NCBI GenBank assembly: GCA_963580285.1
Contig: OY757010.1
Location: 219,127,234 to 219,191,233, forward strand
Direction of reading: 5' to 3'
DNA: 64,000 nt
DNA from: Lucinisca nassula
Lineage: Eukaryota > Mollusca > Bivalvia > Lucinida > Lucinidae
Made by a program: the position numbers and the translations under genes. The notes under the pieces are model-generated. The model worked only from the letters and a program-made list of their open reading frames with translations. It ran no database searches and was not told the origin of the DNA. Below are positions 11,233-21,089 of this stretch, one piece after another; position 1 is the stretch's first letter, and every line of letters begins with the position of its first letter.

Positions 11233-11428
11233 GCAAAAATCCTAAAAATATGGACACCTTAAGGACTTGCTATAATAAAATCTCCTAAATTTCTGATAAA
11301 ATTTGTTTCAAAATCCATCAAGGAGTCCAAAAGGTATGGAATGGCAAATAGTTTAGACCCTGATCAGACTGCTCCTTTAGGAGCAGTCTGATCTGGGTCT
11401 GCACTGTTTGCACTTAGGATCAATATGG
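11233..11428. mobile_element. family C element 8 bp from a DDR splice donor
   Basis: Core complete (GCTCCTTTAGGAGC at the tip). It ends TTAGGATCAATATGGTA, against the donor of exon 11,437-11,577. Confidence 0.82.
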
Positions 11429-11436
11429 TAACTCAC

Positions 11437-11577
11437 CTTCAGAATCTCTGGGTGGCTGTTTTTCTTTGTCAGTATCAAACTCATGTACAAAGCCCTTATC
11501 AATTTTTTCACCATGTCCTCTAGGAGGCTTAAAAGTGGGTGGGGGAATTTCTTCTGAATAGTTCCCTGTAGCAGGCT
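11437..11577 (-). CDS. DDR: DDR exon: extracellular juxtamembrane stalk
   Basis: A 141-bp exon (phase 1 to 1) joins the discoidin-like domain to the membrane exon. It reads EPATGNYSEEIPPPTFKPP, then RGHGEKIDKG, VHEFDTDK and QPPRDSE. It is proline- and charge-rich, as in the flexible stalk of discoidin receptors. NYS is a possible N-glycosylation site. Sequence conservation of this stalk is low across the family, so assignment rests on exon borders (GATTTTCAG/AGCCTG; GAAG/GTGAGT), phase fit at both ends and position. A short palindromic element ends about 8 bp from its donor consensus. Confidence 0.82.
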
Positions 11578-11739
11578 CTGAAAATCAGAGATAACTGTAA
11601 TGTTTCACATAATCTGGTAAAATTTACAGTCAAACCTGCACAATCACTTAAAGCATACAAATTATGGGAAACAATGATACCAAGAGTTGTCTTTACAATT
11701 CTGTATTGCATCCCGTAACAATAACACAGTCCTTACGGC

Positions 11740-11965
11740 TAAAATGTTGTTTTTCCTATCTCCAGAAATAGCATTTTTCAGACAAAAGTTTGTGATTTAT
11801 TTCTTTTTTGCTGATCCAAACACATAGTGAGTGGTTGTTACCTCATCGAGGCAGTTCTAACGAGTACCCACAATTTATTTTGAGCAAAAACAAAGGACAA
11901 TAACGAATGTCCCTGAAAACCCAATTTTTTCCTATACAATGTGTGTTTTTCAGGGATATTCATTA
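11740..11965. mobile_element. family A element
   Basis: One hairpin arm is mostly deleted (GTTGTTACCTCATCGAGG). Confidence 0.65.
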
Positions 11966-12435
11966 CACGGACCTGTTGCAGTGATGCCAAAAGAGGAAAA
12001 CAGAACTGTGAACATCAGACCTGATTTGACTGCTCCTGAAAAGATTTCAGTTATTTGCAGATCGCTGTGCCCCAATGAACAACTTTATAGTAGTATGACA
12101 AGGTGTGGTCAAAGTGTTGTGTACCTTTTTGGCACTCAGTGGTAACCATTTGATACTGTCTTGCAACAGGATAAGGCTTGCAAGGTCTAGGGGAAGGCTT
12201 GCTCACCTTGCAGCAGGTATAGTGGAGGTTGCATGTTTTTATTTTTTATTTCTTCTGTCTCTCCTCTTTCATTCTCCTCTATCTCTCCTGTCTCTTTTCT
12301 CCCTTTCTCTGAGAGTGGATGCAAGGTAACTCTTAAGGATTTGCATGTTGTTAATCTAGATCTAGTACATGTATATATAGTAAAAGCATGTAGGAAGCAG
12401 CTCAGCTGGACAGAGAGAGAAATTCTTAACCAAAC
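11966..12435. other. intron, nothing recognised
   Basis: A CT-rich tract at 12,235-12,312; otherwise plain. Confidence 0.6.
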
Positions 12436-12572
12436 TAGAGCTGTCAGTGAAACTGACTAGGGCCCCGGCAGCGCTATCAGAAATTTGTGGATGGACAGAC
12501 AGACAGACAGACAGACGGACGGACAGAGTGATTACTATAGGGCACCCACACTTTCAGTGCGGGGCCCTAACT
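12436..12572 (+). mobile_element. minimal rolling-circle-like element
   Basis: Only ~137 bp but with every terminal part: hairpin GTCAGTGAAACTGAC, TAGGGCCCCGGC, a (GACA)n tract, and GTGCGGGGCCCTAA at the 3' end. The internal repeats are missing. Confidence 0.65.
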
Positions 12573-12579
12573 ACATTTT

Positions 12580-12786
12580 TTAACCCTTATCCTGCTGTTC
12601 ACAACAACCCCTATTTTGCAAACAGTGCAGTTCCAGATCAGATGGCTTCTAAACATCTGATCAGGATCTACACTGCTTTTCATTCAGTTTGTGAATTTGC
12701 AGAAATAAATTACATCAAGTAATCTGACTGGTTCAAAGTCAGAAATGGGTGTGGTTAAATTAATTATTCAGCAGGATAAGGCCTAA
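12580..12786. mobile_element. family B element next to a DDR donor
   Basis: Core loop deleted (GGCTTC...AAACATCTGATC). It ends about 30 bp from exon 12,816-13,343. Confidence 0.82.
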
Positions 12787-12815
12787 GGCTGAAAAAGGTC
12801 AACAGAAAACCTTAC

Positions 12816-13343
12816 CTGAATAAAACTGTATTTCACTAATCATGATCCACTTGGCATCAAAGTAGAGTTGTAGCCGCACATACTGTCCTATGTTATTATT
12901 TAGACGAATCAGAACAGGTCTAGCATACTCCACAGCACTGTCTCTTATAAAATCATATTTTACTGGCTGATTCTGGTATAAGTTTCCTCCAACGCTGAAG
13001 TAAACTAGCGCCATCTTGAAAACCCGAATATCCTTTGTGAAATGATTATTACAGTTCAAAATGACAGACTTGAATTTTCTCACTGAATCAAATTTGAATG
13101 TAATTTGCAAAGGTCCCTTAAAATCAAAGGTATCGTTTCTCCACCCCACCCACTCATATCCTCTAATTCCTAGAGACTGATGGTCCAGTCTAAAATTAGA
13201 ATCTCCAATTTCGCCATCAGTCAGCTGACCAAGGCCGTCCAGAAGAAAATTATCCTGAATCATGCCATCATAGGTGAAGTCAACGAGATCCAAGTCGGTG
13301 CCACGCCTGTCTCCTTGGCGAACATTATACGATATTACACCAT
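12816..13343 (-). CDS. DDR: DDR exon: complete discoidin-like domain
   Basis: A 528-bp exon encodes the second globular ectodomain of discoidin receptors. Landmarks in order are DGVISYNVRQGD, YDGMIQ, GLGQLTDGEIGDSNF, GYEWVGWRND, ITFKFDSVRKFKSV, LNCNNHFTKDIRVFKMALVY, and near the end WIMISEIQFYSG. The family pattern is GLGQLTDG..G...F.....Y.YVGWRN, then F.FD..RNF....HCNNMF.K.V.IF, ending WM.FSEI.F.S. The acceptor is TTTGACAG/ATGGTG and the donor TATTCAG/GTAAGG. It is phase 1 to 1, with the whole domain in one exon. A short palindromic element ends 28-30 bp inside the following intron. Confidence 0.93.
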
Positions 13344-13435
13344 CTGTCAAAACAAAAGAGACTTAATTTAGTATGAATATTTCCAAAATGATGTAGGTTC
13401 GTGGTAAAACTAACATTGTCTTTCAGCTAAAAATT

Positions 13436-13620
13436 GGTACCATAATGCTCCTAAGTATAGGGGCAGACAGGCCTAAGCAAACAGTGAAGAGCCAGATCAG
13501 ACTGCTCCTTGAGGTGCTCTGATCAGGATCTGCACTGCTATTCTGCCTGCACTTTCTGGACTGAGACCCTGGTAGATTGTGAAACAAAATTGTTAAAAGT
13601 TTAGGAGAATTACAGCAAAT
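13436..13620. mobile_element. family C element
   Basis: GCCAGATCAGACTGCTCC core; the GGAGAATTACAGCAAATC end is intact. Confidence 0.75.
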
Positions 13621-13770
13621 CTACCATTATTTTACTGAACATCAGCGAATGAACACCAAAAGAAGTATTTTCACGAGTGGTGAAGCTTTTAGTGATCTTT
13701 GGTGTTCATTAGTGAAATTAAATTCAGTCTTACACTGGAAAAGAAATAATCAAATTTTCTGTTTCTTTTA
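13621..13770. mobile_element. second member of the hairpin-cored family
   Basis: GCGAATGAACACCAAAAG, TATTTTCACGAGTGG and TCAAATTTTCTGTTTCTT match 58,915-59,042. Confidence 0.65.
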
Positions 13771-13837
13771 TGCTTTAAACTGCAATTTTAGTATCAGCCA
13801 TTGCCATAGAGAATAAACCTTTTCCCCATTAAGATGA

Positions 13838-14370
13838 CACATCCATGGCATGTGGCATTGTGCCATAATGGTCATTTTTCTGATGAAAATTTGTGATATT
13901 TTTCTTTTTTATACCCAAACAGATTGTGGGTGCCTCATTGAGTAACCACGACCTACGTCTTGGAGGAGCACCGCTCCCGCCCATTGGGGCTTGAAGAAAT
14001 AGATTGGCTGCATGATGCTTCCATGCAGAGCTGAAACCGTCTGCACACTAGTACTGGTAAACCGCTTAGAGGATCTAAGCCTGTCCAGGAACTGCGGTGC
14101 GAGGCGGACCGTCCATGATTATAAACCCTATTGGTTTCATTGGGCGACAGGGCTTGAGATGTCATTTCATCTCATTGTCAGGTATGAGTCCCACAAAATT
14201 GGAAGCAACATCTCCAAAAAGACCTATACTGTGTTGACAGGGACGTTAAACCTCAAATCAAACAAACAAACAAAACATCTTGGAGCAGAAAGAATCTGTA
14301 AAGCCCACTTTTCTCTATATAAACTGGGTTTACAGAAGTGTTCATTACACGCATTGTCACTTATTTCATT
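13838..14370. mobile_element. family A element split by a SINE-like insertion
   Basis: 13,838-13,965 and 14,286-14,370 join at TCTTGGAG. Outer part AAGCCCACTTTTCTCTATAT is kept on the right. Confidence 0.75.
13966..14277 (+). mobile_element. SINE-like F copy inside a family A element
   Basis: TCTTGGAG repeats flank it (13,958-13,965; 14,278-14,285). The two sides together form one family A element, so F is younger here. Confidence 0.85.
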
Positions 14371-14499
14371 TTGTTTTGGATTTTGTGGGAAATCAGACTT
14401 TTGGATGAGTCTTTAAACCGAGGTCCCGTCTACATATGACCTTAGCTGTTGGTAGGAGGTAAAACACAAACACTCACTCACTCATTTTGTGGGAAAGTA

Positions 14500-14612
14500 A
14501 CTGTCGTTCCGCTATTGATGTTTCCATTAGGATCTGTTGTTTCATGTTTGTGTTTCTTTCCCTTTGGTGTCTCTGATGGGAGCTGTGGGTTAATTGTATT
14601 GATTCCTGATCA
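14500..14612 (-). repeat. unclassified dispersed repeat, copy 1
   Basis: GTTTCCATTA.G.TCTG, TTTCTTTCCCTTTGGTGTC and TTAATTGTAT match 26,520-26,650 in reverse. Kind of element unknown. Confidence 0.65.
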
Positions 14613-14903
14613 TTGCCTCCACTTCTATTTTGATAATGTGATGATGGTGATTTGCTGTAGAGAGGAATTCAACATGTTTGCTGCTTATTAAATTGGGTAT
14701 AACCTGGAAAATAGCTTGGAATGTTACTGTCACAAGAAATAAATAGTTCACTTAAAATTTGCAAATGAAATGCCAGATTAACTTTGGGCAGGGCAAAGAC
14801 AGAGACCCTAACTGTGGGGATGCATGACTGAAATATATATCTACTGTAAAATTATGCAAATTTATCTGCATCTGGATTTAACCCTGGCCCCTATTCTACT
14901 TAC

Positions 14904-15051
14904 CCTCCCATTTACAACCATAAATCTCCACTCTCATACAAACTGTCCTGGGTGCCCTGCTGTAGGGTATAAATCTAATCCTTCTACCAATGATGGGTGG
15001 GGAAACTTGTCTCAGTTCAGATATATATGTGTTCTCATTGCCCTTGAATAA
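14904..15051 (-). CDS. DDR: DDR exon: end of the discoidin domain
   Basis: The exon lies among several overlapping meaningless frames, but the minus strand gives LFKGNENTY, then SPPIIGRRIRFIPYS, then TVCMRVEIYGCKWE. That is the classic C-terminal block of a discoidin domain (PPI.AR.IRF.P.S....VCMRVE.YGC). The acceptor is TTGTTTCAG/TTATTC and the donor GGGAGG/GTAAGT. It is 148 bp, phase 0 to 1. The final split codon G|AT gives the Asp that opens the next domain. This exon closes the gap between the 17.3 kb and 12.8 kb exons and makes the extracellular part complete. Confidence 0.9.
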
Positions 15052-15109
15052 CTGAAACAACAAGAGTGTATAACAAAATTACCCTGAAAGCTAGAATAAT
15101 AACAAATAT

Positions 15110-15385
15110 GGATGGAGTGTGATAGCGCAGTGGTTAGTGCACTTGCCTCTGGCGCTAGAGGTCCCTGGTTCAATCCCCAGCAGTGGTGATAAATTTCCGT
15201 GTCCAAACATGCTCCATTGGCATCAATTGTGGGGATGAATGTTATAAAGTGCACTGTCCTTTGGATCTAGATGTTAAATGGAGACCTCCCTGTGCAGGGA
15301 GAGTCATCCCCTGTGCAGGTTAGAGATCCCTACCGTAATTACATGATAACTGTGTAAGCTTTCATCCAGCAAATCACGAGTGCAT
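15110..15385 (+). mobile_element. tRNA-derived SINE
   Basis: Begins with a pol III promoter-like head: GATAGCGCAGTGGTTAGTGC (A box) and GGTTCAATCCC at 15,167 (B box), spaced as in a tRNA gene. A lineage-specific body follows, with GTGTCCAAACATGCTCCATTG and GTGCAGGGAGAGTCATCCCC. It ends near the start of a family B element. Confidence 0.85.
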
Positions 15386-15387
15386 AT

Positions 15388-15602
15388 TAGCCCTTTTCCT
15401 GCTGAGCCCAAACATGCCTTATCTTTCAAACAATGTAGATCCAGATCAGATGGCTTCTGAAGAAGTCATCTGATCAGGATTTTCATTGTTTGTCATTCTG
15501 TTTATGATTTTTTTGCTGCAATAATTTGCATTAAGTAATCTGATTGGTTGATAATCAGCAGTGGGTGTGGCATATTTAAGTATTCAGCAGGACAATGGTT
15601 AG
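15388..15602. mobile_element. family B element
   Basis: Complete. The stray DDR 99-bp-unit fragment begins 20 bp beyond it. Confidence 0.82.
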
Positions 15603-15621
15603 GTACAGTGTCCCTCCCTAC

Positions 15622-15656
15622 GGATCATTGGCTTAGGACACCAAGCTCCACCCATG
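15622..15656 (-). pseudogene. stray fragment of the DDR 99-bp unit
   Basis: About 35 bases match the core of the 99-bp unit (GGCTTAGGACACCAAGCTCC on the plus strand; MGGAWCPKPMI on the minus strand). It lies in a different intron, between the 14.9 and 17.3 kb exons, 5.5 kb from the array. No acceptor or donor accompanies it, and the frame stops soon after. It looks like a displaced scrap of the array. Confidence 0.8.
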
Positions 15657-15680
15657 GCAATATTGGAAGAAAGAAATATC

Positions 15681-15961
15681 ATTACGAAAACACACCTATA
15701 CAAATACATTGTAAACTTTACTGCCAAAAAAAAAAACCGAACATTTTAAGAGGAAAAATTATATTTTTCAAAATTCGGCTCAAAATATAGATGGTGGGTA
15801 CCCGTTAGAACCGCCTCATCGAGGCAGTTCTAACGAGTACCCACAATCTATGTTTTTAAGCAGAAATAAGAAAAATAATGTACACCCCTGTAAACCCCAG
15901 TTTTACATATAAAAGTGAGGTTCGAGGGGGTCAGAAGTATATAGGCATATTTCCGTGATGA
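15681..15961. mobile_element. family A element, full length
   Basis: Ends TTACGAAAACACACCTATAC and GGCATATTTCCGTGATG; hairpin GTTAGAACCGCCTCATCGAG. Confidence 0.78.
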
Positions 15962-16435
15962 CCGGTAGTGTTTTTTTTTGCCCCAAGAGTAGCAGACAGC
16001 ATTTTCAAATACCTTTTTTTCTTATTTTTCCCAGAAAAAAGGCTCAAGAGAAGATGTGAATGGTTACTGCTTGGACATGTTTCACTTTTCATTGGCAGAT
16101 ATTTCATTGTTCAAAGTTAACAAAGTCATTACTGAACATTCAAAAATAACAAAACCTATTTTTGCTGAAAAACTGTAAGATGCTTTTGCATTGCATTTTT
16201 CAGCAAAACATCATTGCATAAGATATTGCACATGCGAGATCAGTAACACTTTTGAATAGTAACCAGTTTGTTAAGCTAAGAATGCTTTGAATAACTCTGC
16301 CCTGTAACACACCTAGTTCTTACAATTCAGAAGATGAAAAAGGGATGTAACTCATAGCCATCGGAAGCCAGACGTAAATATCCATTCCCTGCTTTCATAC
16401 TTGTTCCAAAATTGAAATTTTACAATTCTGGCATA
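15962..16435. other. intron, nothing recognised
   Basis: A short inverted pair around TTTTTGCTGAAAAACTG/TTTTTCAGCAAAAC at 16,155-16,210; no other structure. Confidence 0.55.
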
Positions 16436-16560
16436 AATGTGGAGTGCTGTGGTGCAGTGGTAGTGTACATCATCGGACTTGAGATCACGACGTAGCTGTG
16501 GTTTGAACCTCATGAGGTATCCTTCAGCAAGACACTTTATCCACATTGCTTTATTGCTTT
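16436..16560 (+). mobile_element. tRNA-derived SINE head, second family
   Basis: GGTGCAGTGGTAGTGTACATC, then GGTTTGAACC at 16,500, in A-box/B-box spacing. The following ATCCTTCAGCAAGACACTTT differs from the 15.1 kb family, so this is another lineage. Confidence 0.65.
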
Positions 16561-16780
16561 ATACTCTGCTTCTTGCACACCAGACAAGGAAATCCGTGAT
16601 TTTACCCTGGGATAGAAATTTATGTTCTTACCCTGATGTTACGACCCAGGCAACTAACATAAATGCGCTTCAATTCTATTCAACTGCCAGAACTACTTCG
16701 CACTACTTTTATTTTTTAAACAATATACATTTGCGAGCTGTCAAAACTAACTGGAGGTGTTGTGCAAGAAAAAGAATCCA

Positions 16781-16916
16781 ATATGGGGTTCTGTTGTAGA
16801 TGGGCGTTTCCAACCCTCGGGATGACGTGCTGAGCAGAACCTAGGCGTAGCCCGGGTTCCGCTCAGCACAGTCATCCCTCGGGTTGGAAACCCTCATATA
16901 CAACAGAACCCCATAT
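16781..16916. repeat. 136-bp near-perfect palindrome
   Basis: The arms run ATATGGGGTTCTGTTGTA..., TTTCCAACCC.CGGGATGAC, and GTGCTGAGC.GAACC to a ~10-bp centre. Fewer than ten mismatches over ~62 bp per arm. Not related to families A-E. Confidence 0.88.
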
Positions 16917-17046
16917 CAGATTCCTATATTCTCACCCAGGAAATATCAAAACTGCCTGGAAGGGCATGGGTAGTATTCAAAGATAGATAAACCATCCTTT
17001 CCTTTCACTACGAAAAACAATGGAAAGGACAAACAAATTTTTCTAC

Positions 17047-17208
17047 ACCGTAAAAATCCTAAAAATTTGGACACCTGTAGGACTTGATGTAATTCTCCTA
17101 AAATTTTAACAAAATTGTTTCACAATCCAGCAAGGAGCAGTCTTATCTTGGTATGCACTGTCTGTTCAGGCCTATCTGTCCCAATACTTAGGATCATTAC
17201 GGTATTTC
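17047..17208. mobile_element. family C element, core deleted
   Basis: Both ends are intact (TACCGTAAAAATCC; TTAGGATCATTACGGTA). Only one remnant arm, GGAGCAGTCTTATC, remains between. Confidence 0.8.
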
Positions 17209-17305
17209 TTGCTAAACTCATGTGTTGTGGATACTTGTTTGAATCACCTCCATGGGGCAACAAAAGTTCCCTAAGACACTGAAATATGGGCATAATTTAT
17301 GTTAC

Positions 17306-17395
17306 CTCTTTTCCATGTTTATTTCTGAACCTCATCCATTCTCCACCATCCTCTCTCTGATACTCCAGTAGAAACTGTTCTGTGTATTCCTGGCC
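17306..17395 (-). CDS. DDR: DDR exon: discoidin domain, middle
   Basis: A 90-bp exon (30 codons, phase 0 to 0) reads GQEYTEQFLLEYQREDG, then EWMRFRNKHGKE. It matches the family stretch G.EF...Y...YSRDG..W..WRNRHGK. The acceptor is TTTGCAG/GGCCAG and the donor AAAGAG/GTAACA. Joined to the upstream exon it restores GNGQ|GQEY at the position of GGHG|IEF in vertebrate receptors. The intron just upstream of its acceptor carries a short palindromic element beginning 29 bp away, itself split by a SINE-like insertion. Confidence 0.88.
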
Positions 17396-17423
17396 CTGCA
17401 AACAGAGTAAGAATCACTTTACT

Positions 17424-17946
17424 TACCATAATGATCTGAAGTATTGTTTGTTTGTTTCATTTGAGGTTTAACGTCCCCGTCAACACTATTTAGGTCATTT
17501 CGGAGACGTTGCTTCCAATTTTGTGGGACTTTTAACCAACATTGAGATGAAATGACATCTCAATCCCTGCCGCCCAATGAAACCAATATGGTTTATAAGC
17601 ATGGACGGGCCGACCCGCAGCACTTTTCCTGGGCAGGCTTAGACATTCTAAGCAGATTACCAGTACTTGTGTGCGGTCGGTATCAGCTCTGCGTGGAAGC
17701 ATCGTGCAGCCCAATCTATTTCTCCAAGCCCCAATAGGCGGGGGCGGCCGAAGTATTAAAACAGATAGGCTTAAGCAAAAAGTGCAGACCCAGATCAAAC
17801 TGCTCCTGAAGGAGCAGTCTGATCAGGGTCTACACTGTTTGCCCTTCTGTCTGCACCTTGGATCATAAAAACAAATTTGTTAAAATTTTAGGTGAATTAC
17901 ATCAAGTTTATAATCAAGGTGTCCCAATTTTTTAGGCTTTTTACTG
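17424..17946. mobile_element. family C element split by a SINE-like insertion
   Basis: 17,424-17,445 and 17,750-17,946 join into one copy (ACCATAATGATCTGAAGTATT, then AAAACAGATAGGCTTAAGC). The outer end is 29 bp upstream of the DDR acceptor at 17,396. Confidence 0.8.
17446..17749 (-). mobile_element. SINE-like F copy inside a family C element
   Basis: GAAGTATT duplications lie at 17,438-17,445 and 17,750-17,757. It splits a family C element just upstream of the DDR acceptor at 17,396. Confidence 0.85.
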
Positions 17947-18072
17947 ATTACAAATGGCCGGGCAAAACTTAAAAGAAGAGCTATGTGACCAACAATAACT
18001 CAAACTAGCTACACATACAACCAGTGTCTCACCAGAGTTTTCATTTATCAGCCTTTGGATATTTCAGAGGCT

Positions 18073-18273
18073 TTAACCCTTATCCTGCTGAATAAATTAA
18101 TTTAGCCACACCCATTTCTGACTATCCACCAATTAAATTACTTGATATAATGATTTTTTTCAATTCACAAATAGCATGACAAACAGTCTAGTTCCTGATC
18201 AGAGGGCTTCTCCATCTTATCTGGATCTACACAGTTTGTAAAGGTAGGCATTTTCATATTCAGCAGGATAAGA
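18073..18273. mobile_element. family B element, core partly deleted
   Basis: The ends are intact; one hairpin arm is reduced to GGGCTTCTCCATC. Confidence 0.75.
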
Positions 18274-18361
18274 CATTATATGACCAGAGTAGACTCAGAA
18301 TTCAGTCTGTGCAGTTTTGCAGGCTGATATGAGTCTTTGACTTCCACCTTTGTGCCAACAT

Positions 18362-18384
18362 GAAAAAAAAAAAAAAAAACTTTG

Positions 18385-18437
<53 letters not shown>

Positions 18438-18441
18438 AATG
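18362..18441. repeat. poly(A) and (GAT)n microsatellite
   Basis: A run of 18 A, a short link, then about 17 GAT units. Confidence 0.95.
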
Positions 18442-18489
18442 ATTCAAATAGGAAGCACTAGGGAAATTATCACTCACCCGTGTTACAAA

Positions 18490-18750
18490 GTGCATTTTGT
18501 CACATCTCCAAAATGGGTTCTTTTTCTGCAGATCAGTGATTTTTTTTTCTTATTTATACTCTAACATAGGTTATGGCTGCTCATTAAAACTGCCTTATTG
18601 AGGTGGTTCCGATGAGTACTCACAAACTATGTCTTGGAACAGACATAAGAAAAATAATGTATACACCTGTAAACCCCAGTTTTCTCTATATAAAGTGGGG
18701 TTTAGGTGGTGTTCATTTCATGGACTTGTTCATGTGATGTTAATTTATCA
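18490..18750. mobile_element. family A element
   Basis: AAACTGCCTTATTGAGGTGG hairpin, with CCCAGTTTTCTCTATATA beyond. Confidence 0.72.
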
Positions 18751-19524
18751 TCTTGGTGACCCTTTATCTGGAGCTATGATCGAGCTGCTACATTCCATCA
18801 GAGTAGAAACATTCCAAGCAAATCAATTCTGTAAGGACAGAAACTATATGTTCTCCCAAAAGATTTACTACAATCTACAGGACGGAAATATATTTATGGC
18901 TGTCATCAATGTCAACAGAGGTCAGGGCTCCATAGAACTATTGCCTGACAGTCAAAAAGCTCTCGGTAACCAAAATTTTCATGGCAATTTTGTTTATTTT
19001 TCTTAAATCTTCACCAATTGATATCTTATGGGTAACTCATCAGTATCACCTCTTTGAGGCAATTCTGATGAGCACCCACAAGATATGTATTTGAACTTTT
19101 AAAAGGAAAATTTCCCAACACTATGAATGGTATCTGGATGCCAAAAGTCTGTGAATTCTCCAGGAAATTCCTTCCTGACATATTGGAATTCTGTTGCAGT
19201 TGACAGCTGAACAACCATTTCTGCCAACTTCACACCACTAATAATGGCTTGGGGATATATTAGAAAATGAGCATGTTGAAAATGGCAGGACTGGGATAAC
19301 TAATTCGATCTTGAAGAATTTATAGTGCTCTTGTGTTTCAGAGACTTTAGGAGGAGCAAAATCAATAATATACTACTACTATTCCTGGTTGTAGAAAAAA
19401 AATCTATAATTCTCAAGTTTCTCATAAAATGTCCAGCTTGTTTGACCAGAGAAGTGGACAGCTGCAAAATACTGTAAAGAATGTTCAGTATCCCCAATCC
19501 TATGCCTCATTAAAGCTAAGATAC
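18751..19524. other. intron, little recognised
   Basis: Only a family A core at 18,985. An open stretch at 18,740-19,006 (plus strand) has no recognisable domain or splice signals. Confidence 0.55.
18985..19100. mobile_element. family A core fragment
   Basis: ACTCATCAGTATCACCTC and its complement around CTTTGAGG. Confidence 0.6.
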
Positions 19525-19629
19525 TACAGTCTAACAATCTAAATATGCCGAAAATGGTTAGCATTTTAATTATGTAAACATGATAGACATGACTTCGAAA
19601 CCCTGGAAGGTACATGCAATTATTTTAAT

Positions 19630-20215
19630 ATGTTGTATGAACAAGATATCTTGGTCTTGCAAGATATCTTGTGCAAACAACATAATAGCTTGTGTGAACA
19701 AGTTCTTATCTTGTGCACACAAGACTTGTGCACACAAGATAATATCTTGTTCGCACAACTTTATATCTTGTGTGCACAAGATATTATCTTGTTTGAACAA
19801 CATAGACCTTGTGCAGACAACAAAATATCTTGTGCACACAAATTACTATCTTGTTCGCACAACATATTATCTTGTTGGCACAACATATTATCTTGTTTAC
19901 ACAACATAGATCTTGTGCAGACAACATAATAACTTGTATGCACAAGATATTACCTTCTGCACACAACTCAATATCTTGTGCGGACAACATAATATCTTGT
20001 GCACACAAAATATCTTGTTCGCACAACTTAATATCTTGTTCGCACAACATATCTTGTTCGCACAATTTAATCCTCACAAGATCTATGTTGTGCAAACAAG
20101 ATAATATGTTGTGTGAACAAGATAATATCTTGTTGGGACAAGATACTAAGTTGTGCACAAAATGATATTATGTTGTCTGCACAAGATATATTATGTTGTC
20201 CACACAAGATTGCAT
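19630..20215. repeat. palindrome-rich minisatellite (ATCTTGTGCACACAAGAT type)
   Basis: About 30 short words of the form ATCTTGT(G/T)(C/T)..ACAAC, in both orientations, often pairing as AAGATAATATCTTGT. Stops are rare on both strands, giving several overlapping ~100-codon frames that are not genes. Confidence 0.85.
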
Positions 20216-20217
20216 GC

Positions 20218-20472
20218 ATCATGAAAACACGCCTATATAATTTTGACCCCCTTGAACCCCACTTTTATATAGTAAAACTAGGGTTTCCGGGGGTATACCT
20301 TATTTACTTATTTTTTCTCTAAAATAAAGATTGTGGGTACTCGTTACAACCGCCCACACTATATTTTGAACAGTAATAAGAAAAATATCACAATTTTTCA
20401 TCTTAAAATTTTCATTTTTTCGGCGATAAAGGTGGCAATGTATTTGTATAGGCGTGTTTGATTAATGTCCCT
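20218..20472. mobile_element. family A element, hairpin arm deleted
   Basis: Ends CATCATGAAAACACGCCTAT and ATAGGCGTGTTTGATTAATG are well matched. Confidence 0.75.
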
Positions 20473-20489
20473 TCCCGGGTACTGTACAT

Positions 20490-20970
20490 GACAGACTAAT
20501 TATACCAGATATGGCAAAATGATATAATGTGAACATGATAAACTCTGCAATCTAATTATGCCAAAGATGGTATTATCAACACTGCTGTCTAATTATGCCA
20601 GAAATGGTAAACAAATAATATGAGTATGATAAATATGTATACAGTTAAATTATGCAAAAACAAAACAATGTGAGCTTGATAAACACCACAGTCTAATTCA
20701 GGCAAAACTAGCAAACAAATGATATTTGCTTGATAGACACCATTGTCTAATTCAGCCAAAAAAGGTTAACAATGATGTAAGTTTGACAAACACTAGTCCA
20801 TTTATGCAAAACTCGTCAAAGAATGATGTTGCGCATGATGAATACCACAGTCTCATTACGATGCAAAGCTTGTCAACAAATGACGTTGAATATCATGAAT
20901 ACCACAGTCTTATTATGCAAAACTTGTCTACAAATGAAGTAAGCTAAGCATGATGAAAAAATAAATGATG
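20490..20970. repeat. degenerate ~60-bp tandem repeat
   Basis: Eight to nine units of CATGATAAACACCACAGTC, TAATTATGCAAAACTTGTC and AACAAATGATGT. A stray unit at 19,525-19,590 shows that the array was split by the minisatellite and a family A element. Confidence 0.75.
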
Positions 20971-21089
20971 ATGATGATGATTTCATGTGAGCAGTCTAAT
21001 TACTAATGCACTCTGTTTTGTTTATGTGATTAGCATGTATGGCAAATCGCTTGGGCGTTAGCAATAATGTATACTCAATGTCTGCCTAC

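Noticed and set aside
13953..14416. Frames sharing MTSQALSPNETN or MMLPCRAE segments, also at 9,208, 17,552, 25,752 and 27,574
   Set aside because: They recur only because the SINE-like F family is repeated; no single frame is conserved among copies.
15110..15180. Functional tRNA gene
   Set aside because: A and B boxes are present but I could not draw a full cloverleaf, and the SINE body follows directly; relatives at 27.8 and 53.4 kb confirm a SINE.
19570..20165. Overlapping ~100-codon cysteine-rich frames on both strands
   Set aside because: They are frames through a stop-poor minisatellite, open on both strands at once, with no conserved domain.
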